Positions 1 through 8,443 of a stretch of DNA of 64,000 nucleotides are shown here, in pieces. The position numbers were made by a program, and so were the translations under genes. Under the pieces are notes generated by a model. That model was not told the origin of the DNA, made no database searches, and worked only from the letters and a program-made list of their open reading frames with translations. Source of the DNA: Rhodoferax sp. (GTDB lineage Bacteria; Pseudomonadota; Gammaproteobacteria; Burkholderiales; Burkholderiaceae_C); the NCBI GenBank assembly GCA_029866205.1, contig JARWZT010000016.1, positions 1 through 64,000 of the forward strand, in the 5' to 3' direction. Positions within the stretch are counted from its first letter, which is position 1. Each line of letters starts with the position of its first letter.

Positions 1-1305
1 CGCCTGTTCAAGCTGGTGCAACGCACCGCCCAATGGCTGGCCCAGGGCCGCGCCACCGAACTGGCCGCCCTGCGCCTGGTCGACTGGATGGAGGCGCTGC
101 TGCGCCGCGAGAGCTATTTGTCCCTGCTTGACGAGCGGCCCCTGGTGCACGAGCGCCTCTTGCGCCTGCTGGGCGCGGCACGCTGGCCTGCGCGCTACTT
201 GCAAACCCACCCTGGCGTGATTGACGAGCTGGCCAGCAGCGCCATGCTGACCGAGCGCTTTGACGCCCCTGCTTTTGAGGCCGAAATCAGCCACCGCCTG
301 AACGCCCTGACTGCCAGCCGCGAAGACGATGAGGAAACCCTGCTCAACCTGCTGCGCCGCGCCCACCACGCCGAGGTGTTTCGCACCCTGGCGCGCGACG
401 TAGAAGGCCAAATCAGCGTCGAACAAGTGGCCGATGACCTGAGCGCCCTGGCCGAAGCCGTTTTGCGCACTACCACCGCCTGGTGCTGGGCGCGCCTAAA
501 GACCCGCCACCGCGAGACGCCGCAACTGGCCATCATTGCCTACGGCAAGCTCGGCGGCAAAGAGCTAGGCTATGGCAGCGACCTGGACCTGGTGTTTGTC
601 TACGACGACGAAGACGAGCGCGCGGGCGAAATCTACGGCGCCTTGGTGCGCAAACTGATCAACTGGCTGACTGTGAAAACCAGCGAAGGCGACTTGTATG
701 AGATCGACACCGCGCTGCGCCCCAACGGCAACGCCGGTCTGCTGGTCACCCCCTTGAGCGCCTACGCCAACTACCAGCAACAACGCGGTTCGAACACCGC
801 CTGGACCTGGGAACACCAGGCCATCACCCGTGCCCGCTGCGTGCTGGGCAGCGCCGACCTGCAGGCACGCTTTGATGCGGTGCGTGAGGCCGTGATCGCC
901 AGCCCCCGCGACAGCGCCGCGCTGCACGATGAAATCGCCGCCATGCGCGCCAAAGTGAGCACCGCCCACCGCGACAAAGCCGGGCTGTTTGACGTCAAAC
1001 ACAGCCCCGGCGGCATGGTGGACATTGAGTTTGCGGTGCAATTCTTGGTGCTGGCCCACGCTGCGGACCACCGGGAGCTGCGCGCCAACGTGGGCAACAT
1101 CGCCCTGCTGCAATGTGCCCAGAGCTGCGGCCTGCTGCCCGCCCCGGTAGGCGCCGATGCCGCCCAGGCCTACCGCAGCCTGCGCCAGATCCAGCACCGT
1201 GCCCGCTTGAACGAAGAGCCCACCGCGTTGCCCGTGGAGGCCGTAGCGTTTGAGCGTGCCGCGGGGCTGGCGCTGTGGGCGGCCGTGTTTGGCCACCGAC
1301 CCTGA
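1..1305 (+). CDS. glnE: GlnE, glutamine synthetase adenylyltransferase/deadenylylase, C-terminal part
   Basis: C-terminal half of GlnE, the bifunctional enzyme that adenylylates and deadenylylates glutamine synthetase under control of PII and glutamine. The frame is open to the left edge, so the N-terminal part lies outside the window. About 434 residues are visible, against roughly 900 or more for the family. A nucleotidyltransferase motif, GKLGGKELGYGSDLDLVF, lies near visible residues 182-199 and supplies the paired metal-binding aspartates. In GlnE the C-terminal copy of this domain is the adenylyltransferase, and the helical tail that follows it is present. The next gene starts 33 bases later on the same strand without an obvious functional link. 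Confidence is high because of the motif and the complete C-terminus. Confidence 0.95.
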   Translation, partial: RLFKLVQRTAQWLAQGRATELAALRLVDWMEALLRRESYLSLLDERPLVHERLLRLLGAARWPARYLQTHPGVIDELASSAMLTERFDAPAFEAEISHRLNALTASREDDEETLLNLLRRAHHAEVFRTLARDVEGQISVEQVADDLSALAEAVLRTTTAWCWARLKTRHRETPQLAIIAYGKLGGKELGYGSDLDLVFVYDDEDERAGEIYGALVRKLINWLTVKTSEGDLYEIDTALRPNGNAGLLVTPLSAYANYQQQRGSNTAWTWEHQAITRARCVLGSADLQARFDAVREAVIASPRDSAALHDEIAAMRAKVSTAHRDKAGLFDVKHSPGGMVDIEFAVQFLVLAHAADHRELRANVGNIALLQCAQSCGLLPAPVGADAAQAYRSLRQIQHRARLNEEPTALPVEAVAFERAAGLALWAAVFGHRP

Positions 1306-1338
1306 GGGTGTGCTCGGTTTCCAAGCGAAAATCAGTCT

Positions 1339-2346
1339 ATGAAATTTGCAAGCTACCAAGACGGCTCCCGCGACGGGCAGCTGGTCGTTGTCTCCCGTGA
1401 CCTGAGCCAGGCGGTGTACCCCTCACACATCGCCAACCGCCTGCAGCAAGTGCTGGATGACTGGAACTACCTCAGCCCCCAGCTGCAGGACCTGTCAGAC
1501 CAACTCAATGCCGGGCGGGCGCGCCATGCCTTTGCCTTCAATCCAGCGCAGTGCCTGGCACCGCTGCCGCGCGCTTACCAGTGGGTCCATGGCGGCGGCT
1601 TTGGCAGCCACGCTGAGGTGCTGCAACAGGCGCAGGCGGTGGACGCCCACAGCGCACTCTGCGCCATACCGCCGGAGGTTCAGGCCAGCAGTGACCACCT
1701 TTTGGGCGCGCAAGCGCCCGTGGTGTGCGCCAATGAAGCCTGGGAACTGGACTTTTCGGCCGAATTGGCCGTGGCCACCAGCGACATTCCGATGGGCTGC
1801 ACGCCAGAGCGCGCTTTGGACGGCGTTCGCCTTTTGCTGCTGGCCAACAGCTTGCAACTGCGGGCGCACGGCAATGCCGATGCGGGCACCGCGTTTGCTC
1901 CGGTGGCCGTCACACCCGACGAACTGGGCGACGCCTGGCGCAAGGGGCGGGTCAATCTGGCACTGCAAACCAGCTGGAATGGCCGCAAAGTCGGCCTGTG
2001 CGACGCGGGCGCCGACATGACGCTGCATTTTGGCCAGCTGATTGCGCATTGGGCGCAGCACCGCCCGCTGCGCGCCGGGTCCTTGGTCGGCAGCGGCACG
2101 GTCAGTTGCCCTGCGCGCGTCAAGGACGGAAAAAAGACCGCCCAAGACCTGCCCGAATGGCCCAAAGGCTACCACTGCATCGCTGAAAAGCGCGCCATGG
2201 AAGTGCTGCAAAACGGCCAAACCACCACCGGCTATCTGCGCGTGGGCGATACGGTCGACATGGACGTCAAAGGCCGGGACGGCCACAGCCTGTTTGGTGC
2301 GATTGCCCAAGAGGTGGTGGCGCCAGGCGGCACTCTGTCGGCGTAA
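1339..2346 (+). CDS. Fumarylacetoacetate hydrolase family protein
   Basis: Protein of 335 residues in the FAH superfamily, whose members hydrolyse or isomerise C-C bonds in acylpyruvates and fumarylacetoacetate with a divalent metal. The N-terminal 80 residues match the extra N-terminal domain of FAH_N_2-type proteins. The core carries the acidic metal-binding stretch WELDFSAELAVATSDIP near residues 134-150. A C-terminal segment with GSGTVS and GDTVDMDVKGRDG is typical of the fold. The length agrees with the longer bacterial subgroup often annotated as fumarylacetoacetase-like. No other aromatic-degradation gene is adjacent, so the substrate is not known. The gene converges with the double thioredoxin-fold protein after a gap of about 30 bases. 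Confidence 0.88.
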   Translation: MKFASYQDGSRDGQLVVVSRDLSQAVYPSHIANRLQQVLDDWNYLSPQLQDLSDQLNAGRARHAFAFNPAQCLAPLPRAYQWVHGGGFGSHAEVLQQAQAVDAHSALCAIPPEVQASSDHLLGAQAPVVCANEAWELDFSAELAVATSDIPMGCTPERALDGVRLLLLANSLQLRAHGNADAGTAFAPVAVTPDELGDAWRKGRVNLALQTSWNGRKVGLCDAGADMTLHFGQLIAHWAQHRPLRAGSLVGSGTVSCPARVKDGKKTAQDLPEWPKGYHCIAEKRAMEVLQNGQTTTGYLRVGDTVDMDVKGRDGHSLFGAIAQEVVAPGGTLSA

Positions 2347-2374
2347 CACCCGAGAGTAGCTGGAGCTGCGCTGC

Positions 2375-3685
2375 TCAGGCCTGGGCGGCGCGCAGTTCGT
2401 GCTCAATCACCCACAAACGGTCCTGGCCCCAGTGCCCGGGCCGTTGGTTGACCCGAAACGAGGGGACGCCCCAGAGATCCAGCGCCAGCAGGTCTTCGCG
2501 GTTGGCGGCGGCCTCCGCCTGCCAGCCCGCGTCTTGCAATGCGGCTTGCACCCAGGCGGCATCGAAACCCGCGCGTGCGGCAATGGCATTGAGGCCGGCA
2601 TCGCTGCCCGCGTCCAGCCCATCGGCCCAGACGCCTTGCAAAAATGAGGCCGCAAACTCGACGCCCTTGCCCACCTGCAGGGCGCGGTGCAAGAGCGCGT
2701 AGCCGCGCTCCACTGGCTTGCCCACCGGGTCGACCGCATTGCCAAAGGCCATGCCCAGCCGCTGCGCCTCGCGCGCCACGTCGCTGACGATATACAGGCG
2801 CTTTTCCACCGGCACCGGCAGACCGCGCATGACCATGGGCAAGACAAAGCGCAAGCGCAACTGCGCGCCATAGTGCGCCGCCAGCGCGCGCGCACGCGGC
2901 AGCGCCAGGTAGGTGTAAGGGCTGCGAAAAGACAGAAAGTAATCCAGGGTGGCTCCGCTCGCGCTCTCGCCCGGGCTGTGCCGCGGCGCCAGCGCCACCT
3001 CATGCACCGGCGCGATCAGGGGTGCGGTTGGCAAATGGCACAAGCCCTCATCGCGCAGGCGCTCTTCCAAAAAATGCAGCCGGTCAAGACCCCAGTACCA
3101 CTCGCCTGCGTAGTAAAAAGTGCCGCCCAGGTAATGTCCGGCACGCTTGCGCAGTGCGTCACCCTGGGCCTTGCACGCGGCGACGCGCTGGGGCGTGGCA
3201 ATGCCCTGCGGCGCGATGTTGAAGCCCGGTTGCCACAGGCCCGCGCTGATGCTTGCGGCCTGCGCCACAAACGTACCGGCGTGCAACGCATCGGCGAGCG
3301 CGGCCTCGGTGGCCTGTACCGCAGACGCATCGGGCAAGCCGTCATGTGCGGCCTCAGGTGCCTGCAGGCCAAAGGCCTGCGCCAGTGTGGCCGCGTCCCG
3401 CAACGACCAGTGCGCCAAGCGCGCGCGCTCAGGCGCAGCCGAGTCGTGTGGCGGACTCACCAGGTGGGGCACCAGCGTGATCTGGTAATCGCCGGCCAAA
3501 CGCGCCAGCACCTGCGCGCACAGGTGGCTGTAGGGGTCGTCGGCCTGGTGAAAATAGTGCACCTGCGCAGGCGCGCTGGTGAGCCTGCGCCACAGCGTGG
3601 CGCGGGCACGGCGCAGCTGGCGCAAACCGGGGTGGGTGTAGAGCCGCACAAAGGTGCGGGCGATATGGGTTTTGAGGGCGCTCAT
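2375..3685 (-). CDS. Double DsbA/HCCA-isomerase-like thioredoxin-fold protein
   Basis: About 436 residues made of two consecutive DsbA-family domains of the 2-hydroxychromene-2-carboxylate isomerase/GST-kappa type. The first begins near residue 43 (VHYFHQADDPYSHLC) and the second near residue 245 (LDYFLSFRSPYTYLALPRA). Both have an SPY/DPYS-type active-site loop instead of the CxxC of true disulfide oxidoreductases. They therefore resemble glutathione-dependent isomerases more than DsbA. The ATG was chosen over an upstream TTG because a GGAG sits ten bases before it. The gene is last in a minus-strand operon after the VOC and MarC genes. It has no export signal and is probably cytoplasmic. 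Substrate unknown. Confidence 0.8.
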   Translation of the reverse strand: MSALKTHIARTFVRLYTHPGLRQLRRARATLWRRLTSAPAQVHYFHQADDPYSHLCAQVLARLAGDYQITLVPHLVSPPHDSAAPERARLAHWSLRDAATLAQAFGLQAPEAAHDGLPDASAVQATEAALADALHAGTFVAQAASISAGLWQPGFNIAPQGIATPQRVAACKAQGDALRKRAGHYLGGTFYYAGEWYWGLDRLHFLEERLRDEGLCHLPTAPLIAPVHEVALAPRHSPGESASGATLDYFLSFRSPYTYLALPRARALAAHYGAQLRLRFVLPMVMRGLPVPVEKRLYIVSDVAREAQRLGMAFGNAVDPVGKPVERGYALLHRALQVGKGVEFAASFLQGVWADGLDAGSDAGLNAIAARAGFDAAWVQAALQDAGWQAEAAANREDLLALDLWGVPSFRVNQRPGHWGQDRLWVIEHELRAAQA

Positions 3686-3703
3686 GGCGGGCAATCTCCG
3701 GGC

Positions 3704-4309
3704 TCAGTGCTGCATGATCTGCTGGGCAAAGGTTTTGGCACCGCGCAGCATCATTTCGATGGCCACCGACACCAGCACCAGGCCCATCAGCCGCTCCACG
3801 GCCACCACCAGGCGGCTGCCAATCAGGCGTTGGATACGTTCGGCCGACACCAGCACCACGGCGCTGATCACCATGGTGACGCACAACGCGGCAATCCAGT
3901 CCAGCCGGCGCTCGGGCTGCTGCGACACCAGCAACAACACCGTGGCCAGCGCCGACGGCCCGGCAATCGCCGGCACGGCCAGGGGCACGATCAGGGGCTC
4001 CTCAAATATCTCGGGCTCCAGCGCAACGGGCGGTGGAAACACCATCCGCAAGGCGATCAAAAACAGAATCACGCCGCCACCAATTTGCAAGGAGAGCTCG
4101 CTCAGGTTCATGACGCGCAAAAAGCCTTCGCCCACAAACATGAAGGTCAGCAGCAAAAAGAAGGCAATCAGGATCTCGCGCAAGATCACCCGCGCGCGCC
4201 GCTCGGGCGCCACGTGCTTGAGCGCGTTGGCAAAGACCGGAATATTGCCCACCGGGTCGGTAATCAGCACCAGCAAAATAGTGGCCGAAGCAAAGGTGTA
4301 GTTCATCAT
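3704..4309 (-). CDS. MarC family (NAAT-type) integral membrane protein
   Basis: About 201 residues with six predicted hydrophobic segments, beginning MMNYTFASATILLVLITDPVGNIPVF. The ITDPVGNIPVF segment in the first membrane helix and the PLAVPAIAGPSALATVLLL segment in the middle are characteristic of the MarC/YhgN family. The family is annotated as neutral amino acid transporters (NAAT) or unknown function; E. coli MarC itself is not a proven drug-resistance protein. The start overlaps the stop of the upstream VOC gene (ATGATGA), indicating translational coupling; the second ATG is an equal alternative. Cellular location is the inner membrane. Function beyond family membership is not shown. 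Confidence 0.9.
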   Translation of the reverse strand: MMNYTFASATILLVLITDPVGNIPVFANALKHVAPERRARVILREILIAFFLLLTFMFVGEGFLRVMNLSELSLQIGGGVILFLIALRMVFPPPVALEPEIFEEPLIVPLAVPAIAGPSALATVLLLVSQQPERRLDWIAALCVTMVISAVVLVSAERIQRLIGSRLVVAVERLMGLVLVSVAIEMMLRGAKTFAQQIMQH

Positions 4310-4719
4310 GGCGCGTACACCGTCTCCAGGCTGGCAAAGCCCTTGACTTCGATCGGGTTGCCCGAGGGGTCCAGAAAAAACATGGTCCACTGCTCACCAC
4401 TTTCGCCGGCAAAACGGATCTGCGGCTCCATCACAAACTCCGTCGCGGCGGCCTGCAGCCGCCGGGCCAGCGCCTGCCACTCTGGCAGCGCCAGCACCAG
4501 GCCAAAGTGCGGCATGGGCACCATCGCATCGCCGACACGACCGGTGCGGGTGGTCGCAAAAGGCGCGCCGAGATGCAGCGACAACTGGTGACCAAAAAAA
4601 TCAAAGTCGACCCAACTGTCCGTGCTGCGCCCCTCGGTACAACCCAGCACACCGCCGTAAAACTGGCGCGCTGCCTGCAGGTCGTGGACGTGAATGGCAA
4701 GGTGAAACAGGCTTTGCAT
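4306..4719 (-). CDS. VOC (glyoxalase/dioxygenase) superfamily protein
   Basis: Protein of 137 residues with the paired beta-alpha-beta-beta-beta modules of the vicinal oxygen chelate superfamily. The N-terminal LFHLAIHVHDLQAARQFYGGVLG places a candidate metal-binding His in strand 1. A second His lies in the middle (PHFGLVLALPEW), and a terminal Glu lies in FFLDPSGNPIEVKGF. These match the H/H/E type of metal site seen in dioxygenase-like VOC proteins. The ATG was chosen because the VOC fold begins at once, whereas the longer upstream frame is low-complexity read-through. It is the first gene of the VOC-MarC-DsbA-like operon. The substrate cannot be predicted. Confidence 0.85.
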   Translation of the reverse strand: MQSLFHLAIHVHDLQAARQFYGGVLGCTEGRSTDSWVDFDFFGHQLSLHLGAPFATTRTGRVGDAMVPMPHFGLVLALPEWQALARRLQAAATEFVMEPQIRFAGESGEQWTMFFLDPSGNPIEVKGFASLETVYAP

Positions 4720-4761
4720 GGGGCGCAGGATAGCAGCCCCCTGCTGCCATAATCGCGCTCC

Positions 4762-5127
4762 ATGTCGCCCCTGCACACCCTTCGTTCCACCCGCTCGCTG
4801 GCGCGCGCCGTGCTGCTGTGGTGGTGCCTGGCGCTGGGGCTGGCCACGGCCGCCCCGCTGGCGCAAGCCCAGGGCAGCCGCATGGTGTGTTCGGCCGCAG
4901 GCATGGTCATGCTGGTGGACGCAGAAACCGGCACACCGGCCAAGCTGGGACCGCACACGCTGGATTGCGTGTTGTGCCTCTTAACCGGCGCACCGCCTCC
5001 CTCGGCCCCAGCAAACCGGATAGCCGCCACACCTTCGCAAACCGGCGCGGGGCAGGCAAGCCCGAGCGCACTGGCTTGGCGCAGCGCAGCGCCACCCCCT
5101 GGGCGCGGGCCACCTTCCTTAACCTGA
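4762..5127 (+). CDS. DUF2946 family exported protein (copper-associated)
   Basis: Small protein of 121 residues. A hydrophobic signal segment (residues about 10-37, ending APLAQAQG) is followed by a GSRMVCSAAG segment and the HTLDCVLC motif near residues 66-73. The paired cysteines in an H-x3-C-x2-C arrangement are the hallmark of DUF2946, which is commonly found beside copper transport genes. The C-terminal third is a proline/alanine-rich tail. It is the first of three consecutive plus-strand genes for periplasmic copper handling. A direct biochemical role is not established for the family; copper binding by the His/Cys motif is inferred. Confidence 0.75.
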   Translation: MSPLHTLRSTRSLARAVLLWWCLALGLATAAPLAQAQGSRMVCSAAGMVMLVDAETGTPAKLGPHTLDCVLCLLTGAPPPSAPANRIAATPSQTGAGQASPSALAWRSAAPPPGRGPPSLT

Positions 5128-5307
5128 AAGCGCGTCCGCTCCCTTGGGGCGGGCCCAGCGCACGGATGGGCGCGGCCATTGCGTCAGTCGGTGGCCAACG
5201 CCTTCCCGGTTCATCCCCTTTGATTGCACCCTGAGTCCTGCCATGCAGCCTCGGGGAGACCCGAATGCCTTTGCGGCCTGTGCGCCGCTTGTTTGTTGAA
5301 GACCCCT

Positions 5308-5856
5308 ATGAAATCCTCCCGTATTGCCCCTTTCGCCGCTGCCTTTGCCTTGTGCCTGGGCGGCTCCAGCTTTGGCCATGTGGTGCTGCAAGACAGCGCC
5401 GCTGCCGCCAACAGCAGCTACCGTGCCGCCTTCAGGGTGGGCCACGGCTGCGACGGCCAAGCCACCACGGCCATGCGCATCACTGTTCCCGCCGGCTTTA
5501 ATGGCGCCCAGCCCATGCCCAAAGCCGGCTGGACGCTCAGCACAAAAATCGGCCCCTTGCCGGTACCCTATGAGAGCCACGGCAAAAAGTACACCGAAGG
5601 CGTGCTCGAAATCAGCTGGACCGCCAATGGTCCGGAAAACGCCTTGCCCGCTGCTTATTACGATGAGTTTGTGGTGCGCGGAACCACTCCGGTCAAGGCC
5701 GGACCGCTGTGGTTCAAGGTGCTGCAAAGCTGCGCCAAAGGCGCCAACGACTGGGCCGAAGTGCCCGCCAGTGGCACCTCCACCAAAGGCCTGAAGTCGC
5801 CCGCCGCGTTGCTGGAGGTGCTGGATGTACAGGCCACCGGCGGCCACGCGCACTGA
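5308..5856 (+). CDS. YcnI-like (DUF1775) periplasmic copper-binding protein
   Basis: About 182 residues. The signal peptide runs to G23, leaving mature H24 (HVVLQDSAAAANSSYRAAF). The mature N-terminal His is the copper ligand of the YcnI domain, and conserved tryptophans such as GW in KAGWTLS lie in the same fold. The region with TVPAGFNGAQPMPKAGW and YYDEFVVRG is typical of DUF1775. The ATG chosen is directly followed by the signal peptide, and longer in-frame extensions are not protein-like. It lies between a DUF2946 gene and a PCuAC chaperone gene, which supports a role in copper uptake or delivery to the respiratory oxidase. The C-terminus ends in a short His-containing tail. Confidence 0.88.
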   Translation: MKSSRIAPFAAAFALCLGGSSFGHVVLQDSAAAANSSYRAAFRVGHGCDGQATTAMRITVPAGFNGAQPMPKAGWTLSTKIGPLPVPYESHGKKYTEGVLEISWTANGPENALPAAYYDEFVVRGTTPVKAGPLWFKVLQSCAKGANDWAEVPASGTSTKGLKSPAALLEVLDVQATGGHAH

Positions 5857-5901
5857 CCCGACACCGTGATTTTTTTCCAACCCCTGTTATTTGGAGTTCT
5901 T

Positions 5902-6399
5902 ATGAAAAACAAACTGTCTGCCGCTGTTATTGTGGCTGCCGCCTTGTGGTCGGGCCATGCACTGGCCCAAAACGTGGAGGTAAAAAGCGCTTGGGCGCGT
6001 GCCACCGTGCAAGGCCAAAAGGCCAGCGGCGCTTTCATGACGCTCACAGCCAAAGCGGATGCCACGCTGGTGGGTGTGGCCAGCAGCGTGGCGGGCATCG
6101 CCGAAATACATGAAATGAGAATGGAAGGCGACGTCATGAAAATGCGCGCCCTGCCCAAAGGCCTGGAACTGCCGGCGGGTAAAGCCGTGGCGCTCAAGCC
6201 TGGCAGCTTTCACCTGATGCTGATGGACCTGAAAGTGCCTTTGCTAAAAGACACCACGATTCCGGTGACGCTGCGCTTCAGGGACGCCAAAGGGGTGGAA
6301 AGCACGCTCGACCTGAAAGTTCCGGTCAGCACCAGCACGCCGGGCGGTGACACGGGTGGGCACAAGCACGGCATGCACGACGCGCCGGCGAAACCCTAA
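5902..6399 (+). CDS. PCu(A)C family periplasmic copper chaperone
   Basis: About 165 residues. The signal peptide ends near ALAQ (residue 23), and the mature PCu(A)C fold begins VEVKSAWARAT. The copper site of the family, approximately H-x10-M-x21-H-x-M, is visible as H70, M81, H104 and M106. A His/Gly-rich tail (GGHKHGMHDA) could bind further metal. Homologues hand Cu(I) to the CuA site of cytochrome c oxidase, alone or with Sco. A GGAG lies six bases before the ATG. The gene follows the YcnI-like gene by 45 bases and is presumably co-transcribed with it. Assignment is confident; the client oxidase is not in the window. Confidence 0.92.
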   Translation: MKNKLSAAVIVAAALWSGHALAQNVEVKSAWARATVQGQKASGAFMTLTAKADATLVGVASSVAGIAEIHEMRMEGDVMKMRALPKGLELPAGKAVALKPGSFHLMLMDLKVPLLKDTTIPVTLRFRDAKGVESTLDLKVPVSTSTPGGDTGGHKHGMHDAPAKP

Positions 6400-6553
6400 T
6401 CGCCTGGGCGCCCGCGCGAGGGTGTCAGGGCGCGCACGCGCGAGGGGTCAGCGGCACCCTTGCGCTAATCGCTTGCCAGATTCCAAGGGCTGTGGTCGAA
6501 TTTTGCGGTGCGGTTTGGCCTTGTCCGAGGCCGCTGCCCAAGGGAAGAACAGC

Positions 6554-7294
6554 ATGGCACTTTTTTCGGACTCCACTCGCATGGGGCCTGTTTTGGGGTT
6601 GGTGGTCTGGCTTTGCGTGCAAGGCGCCGCCGCGCAGGTGGTGGGACCACCGCCCAAAAATGTACTCAGCCTGAGCGCAGAGGCCAGCCAAGAGGTCATG
6701 CAAGACCTGCTCTCCGTCACCCTCTCCACCACCAAAGAAGGGGTGGATGCCAGCGGCGTGCAGAATCAGCTGCGCCAGGCGCTGGACGCCGCCTTGGCAG
6801 AGGCGCGCAAGGCGGCGCGGCCCAAGCTGCTCGAAGTGCGCACCGGTGCCTTCTCAATAGCGCCACGCTACGCCACCAAGCCCGGCAGCAGCGGCAACAC
6901 CATCTCTGGATGGCAAGGCCACGCCGAGCTGGTGATAGAAGGCAGTGACACCGCGGCCATCAGCCAATTGGCCGGGCGCTTGGGTACTCTGACGGTAGCG
7001 CGGGTGGCCTTTGGCCTGTCGCGCGAGGCGCACGAACCGACCGAGGCCGAGGTGGCGGCGCAGGCGATTGCCCGCTTCAAGGGCCGGGCCGAATCGTATG
7101 CGCGGCAGTTTGGCTTTGGCGGCTACAGCCTGCGCGAAGTGGCCGTGGGCAGCGGCGACGTGGCCGCGGCCACGCCCAGCTACCGGGTGCGTGCGCTGGC
7201 CACAGGCGTGCCCGACGAATCACAGCCGATCGAGGCGGGCAAGTCCGTGGTCACCGTCAACGTCAGCGGCAGTATCGGACTCTCGCCGCGCTAA
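6554..7294 (+). CDS. SIMPL (DUF541) domain periplasmic protein
   Basis: About 246 residues. The N-terminal signal peptide ends near GAAAQ (residue 28). A SIMPL/DUF541 domain follows, recognisable by NVLSLSAEASQEVMQDLLSV, the FSIAPRY segment, a GWQGHAELVIEG strand and an alpha-helical AAQAIARFKGRAESYARQFG before the last strands. Bacterial members such as BP26/Omp28 form oligomeric channel-like or chaperone-like assemblies in the envelope, but their function is poorly defined. The ATG was chosen because of the AGGGAAGA ribosome-binding site just upstream and because the signal peptide starts there. The gene stands alone between the copper cluster and a small unknown gene. Confidence 0.87.
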   Translation: MALFSDSTRMGPVLGLVVWLCVQGAAAQVVGPPPKNVLSLSAEASQEVMQDLLSVTLSTTKEGVDASGVQNQLRQALDAALAEARKAARPKLLEVRTGAFSIAPRYATKPGSSGNTISGWQGHAELVIEGSDTAAISQLAGRLGTLTVARVAFGLSREAHEPTEAEVAAQAIARFKGRAESYARQFGFGGYSLREVAVGSGDVAAATPSYRVRALATGVPDESQPIEAGKSVVTVNVSGSIGLSPR

Positions 7295-7302
7295 CGCCAA
7301 AG

Positions 7303-7327
7303 TGCCACGCCCTTGCAGGGCGCGGCA
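7303..7327 (+). terminator. Strong stem-loop after the SIMPL gene, no T-tract
   Basis: An inverted repeat TGCC-A-CGCCCT / AGGGCG-C-GGCA with a three-base loop lies nine bases after the SIMPL stop codon. It could pause or terminate transcription, or protect an mRNA 3' end. There is no T-run, so intrinsic termination is doubtful. Confidence 0.35.
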
Positions 7328-7400
7328 CCCTACGGGCGGGCGATACTGCGGCATTCACGCCAATTTGCGAAAACAGCCTCCCGCCACAAGGACCCGACCC

Positions 7401-7622
7401 ATGCGCGTAAAAAACATTTTGTCCGACGTCACCCTGGTCATCGCCGACCTGGAAGTCCACCTGAACGGCGAGCTGCGCAACAGCCCCACCCTGTGTGCGC
7501 TGCTGCCCGCCACGGGCAGCCACGGCGCATGTGTGGTGCCACTGAACACGCCCGATGGGCGGCCGATTCTGATGAACATGGGCAACGCGATTGCCCTGGA
7601 CGAGGCCCCGCTGCAGGCCTGA
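7401..7622 (+). CDS. Small protein of unknown function (73 aa)
   Basis: I do not recognise this gene. It encodes 73 residues beginning MRVKNILSDVTLVIADLEVHL and ending ALDEAPLQA, with no signal peptide, membrane segment or obvious motif. The single cysteines in LCALLP and GACVVP are not in a metal-site arrangement. Support for coding comes from an AAGGA eight bases before the ATG, a codon pattern like its neighbours, and a compact position between two genes of opposite strand. It converges with the 2OG-Fe(II) oxygenase gene. No function is proposed. Confidence 0.55.
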   Translation: MRVKNILSDVTLVIADLEVHLNGELRNSPTLCALLPATGSHGACVVPLNTPDGRPILMNMGNAIALDEAPLQA

Positions 7623-7648
7623 GGCCAACGCCCGCAGCGCGGGCTGGC

Positions 7649-8443
7649 TTACAGGCTGCCGTACATCACGTTGATGCGGGCCACGTATTTGGACACGCCA
7701 CCGGTCACCCGGCAACCCTCGTGGACCACCGATTCAACGCCAAAACCGTGGCGGAAAAACAGCGCCGCGCCCTTGACCGGTTGCACATCCACCCGCTCGC
7801 CATTGCGCCCAAACAGTCGCGTGCTGCCCCCTTGCACGCCGTCGGCAGGCCCGTTGAGGTAGAGCAACATCGTCAGGCCCGAACGCAAATTCGGATGCCA
7901 TTCCTGCATGCTGCTGCGGTCAGTGCTCAGGCCATAGCCCGGCCAATTGCCATCGGTGTGGCGGTTAAAAACATCGCTGTGGTCGTAGCGGTACATGTTC
8001 AGGCGGCGGCTGAAGGCCGGGAACAGGGGCGCGCCGTCCAGGGTTTGCGGCAGCAAGGGGGCAATTCGCGCAAACATCGGACCTGTCAGAGTCTCATCAG
8101 TCACCCAATGCACCGACTTGTTCATGCGCATGCCCGGGGGCGTGGCGATGCCAGGCGCCTCGTCGCGGTAGCCAAACTGTTCGGTCGCGGCAACGATGGC
8201 ATCAGCCTCGTCAGGGGTCACGACATCGTCGATCACAAAGGCCAGCAAGCCCCCAAGATCAATGTCATGGCGCACCGGCGTCAAGGCCGATTCGGCGGCC
8301 AGCGCCAGTGCGGCTGGCGGGGTATCAAAAGCGTGCACCGGGGTCAGCGGAACCACACCGCCCATGGGCAAGGAGCCGGGCAAATGTGCCACGGCGTGGT
8401 GGCCGGGCCAGGCCCAATGCGGTGCTGCGGGAGCGCTCACCAT
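7649..8443 (-). CDS. 2OG-Fe(II) oxygenase, prolyl 4-hydroxylase-like
   Basis: Protein of 264 residues with a C-terminal P4Hc-type double-stranded beta-helix. The Fe(II) triad is visible as H162 and D164 (NRHTDGN) and H241 (VVHEG). R256 in KYVARINVMY is the 2-oxoglutarate-binding residue expected downstream. The first 60 residues are a proline/alanine-rich extension of unclear role. The start overlaps the end of the upstream VOC gene by seven bases, making it the last gene of a long minus-strand operon with a GMC dehydrogenase. The substrate (protein residue or small molecule) is unknown. Family assignment is strong because all cofactor ligands are present. Confidence 0.88.
   Translation of the reverse strand: MVSAPAAPHWAWPGHHAVAHLPGSLPMGGVVPLTPVHAFDTPPAALALAAESALTPVRHDIDLGGLLAFVIDDVVTPDEADAIVAATEQFGYRDEAPGIATPPGMRMNKSVHWVTDETLTGPMFARIAPLLPQTLDGAPLFPAFSRRLNMYRYDHSDVFNRHTDGNWPGYGLSTDRSSMQEWHPNLRSGLTMLLYLNGPADGVQGGSTRLFGRNGERVDVQPVKGAALFFRHGFGVESVVHEGCRVTGGVSKYVARINVMYGSL

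Noticed and set aside
2687..4591. Long open frame on the plus strand opposite the DsbA-like and MarC genes
   Set aside because: Its translation is Arg/His/Gln-rich with no domain, and it runs antisense to well-supported genes. Long antisense frames are expected in GC-rich DNA.
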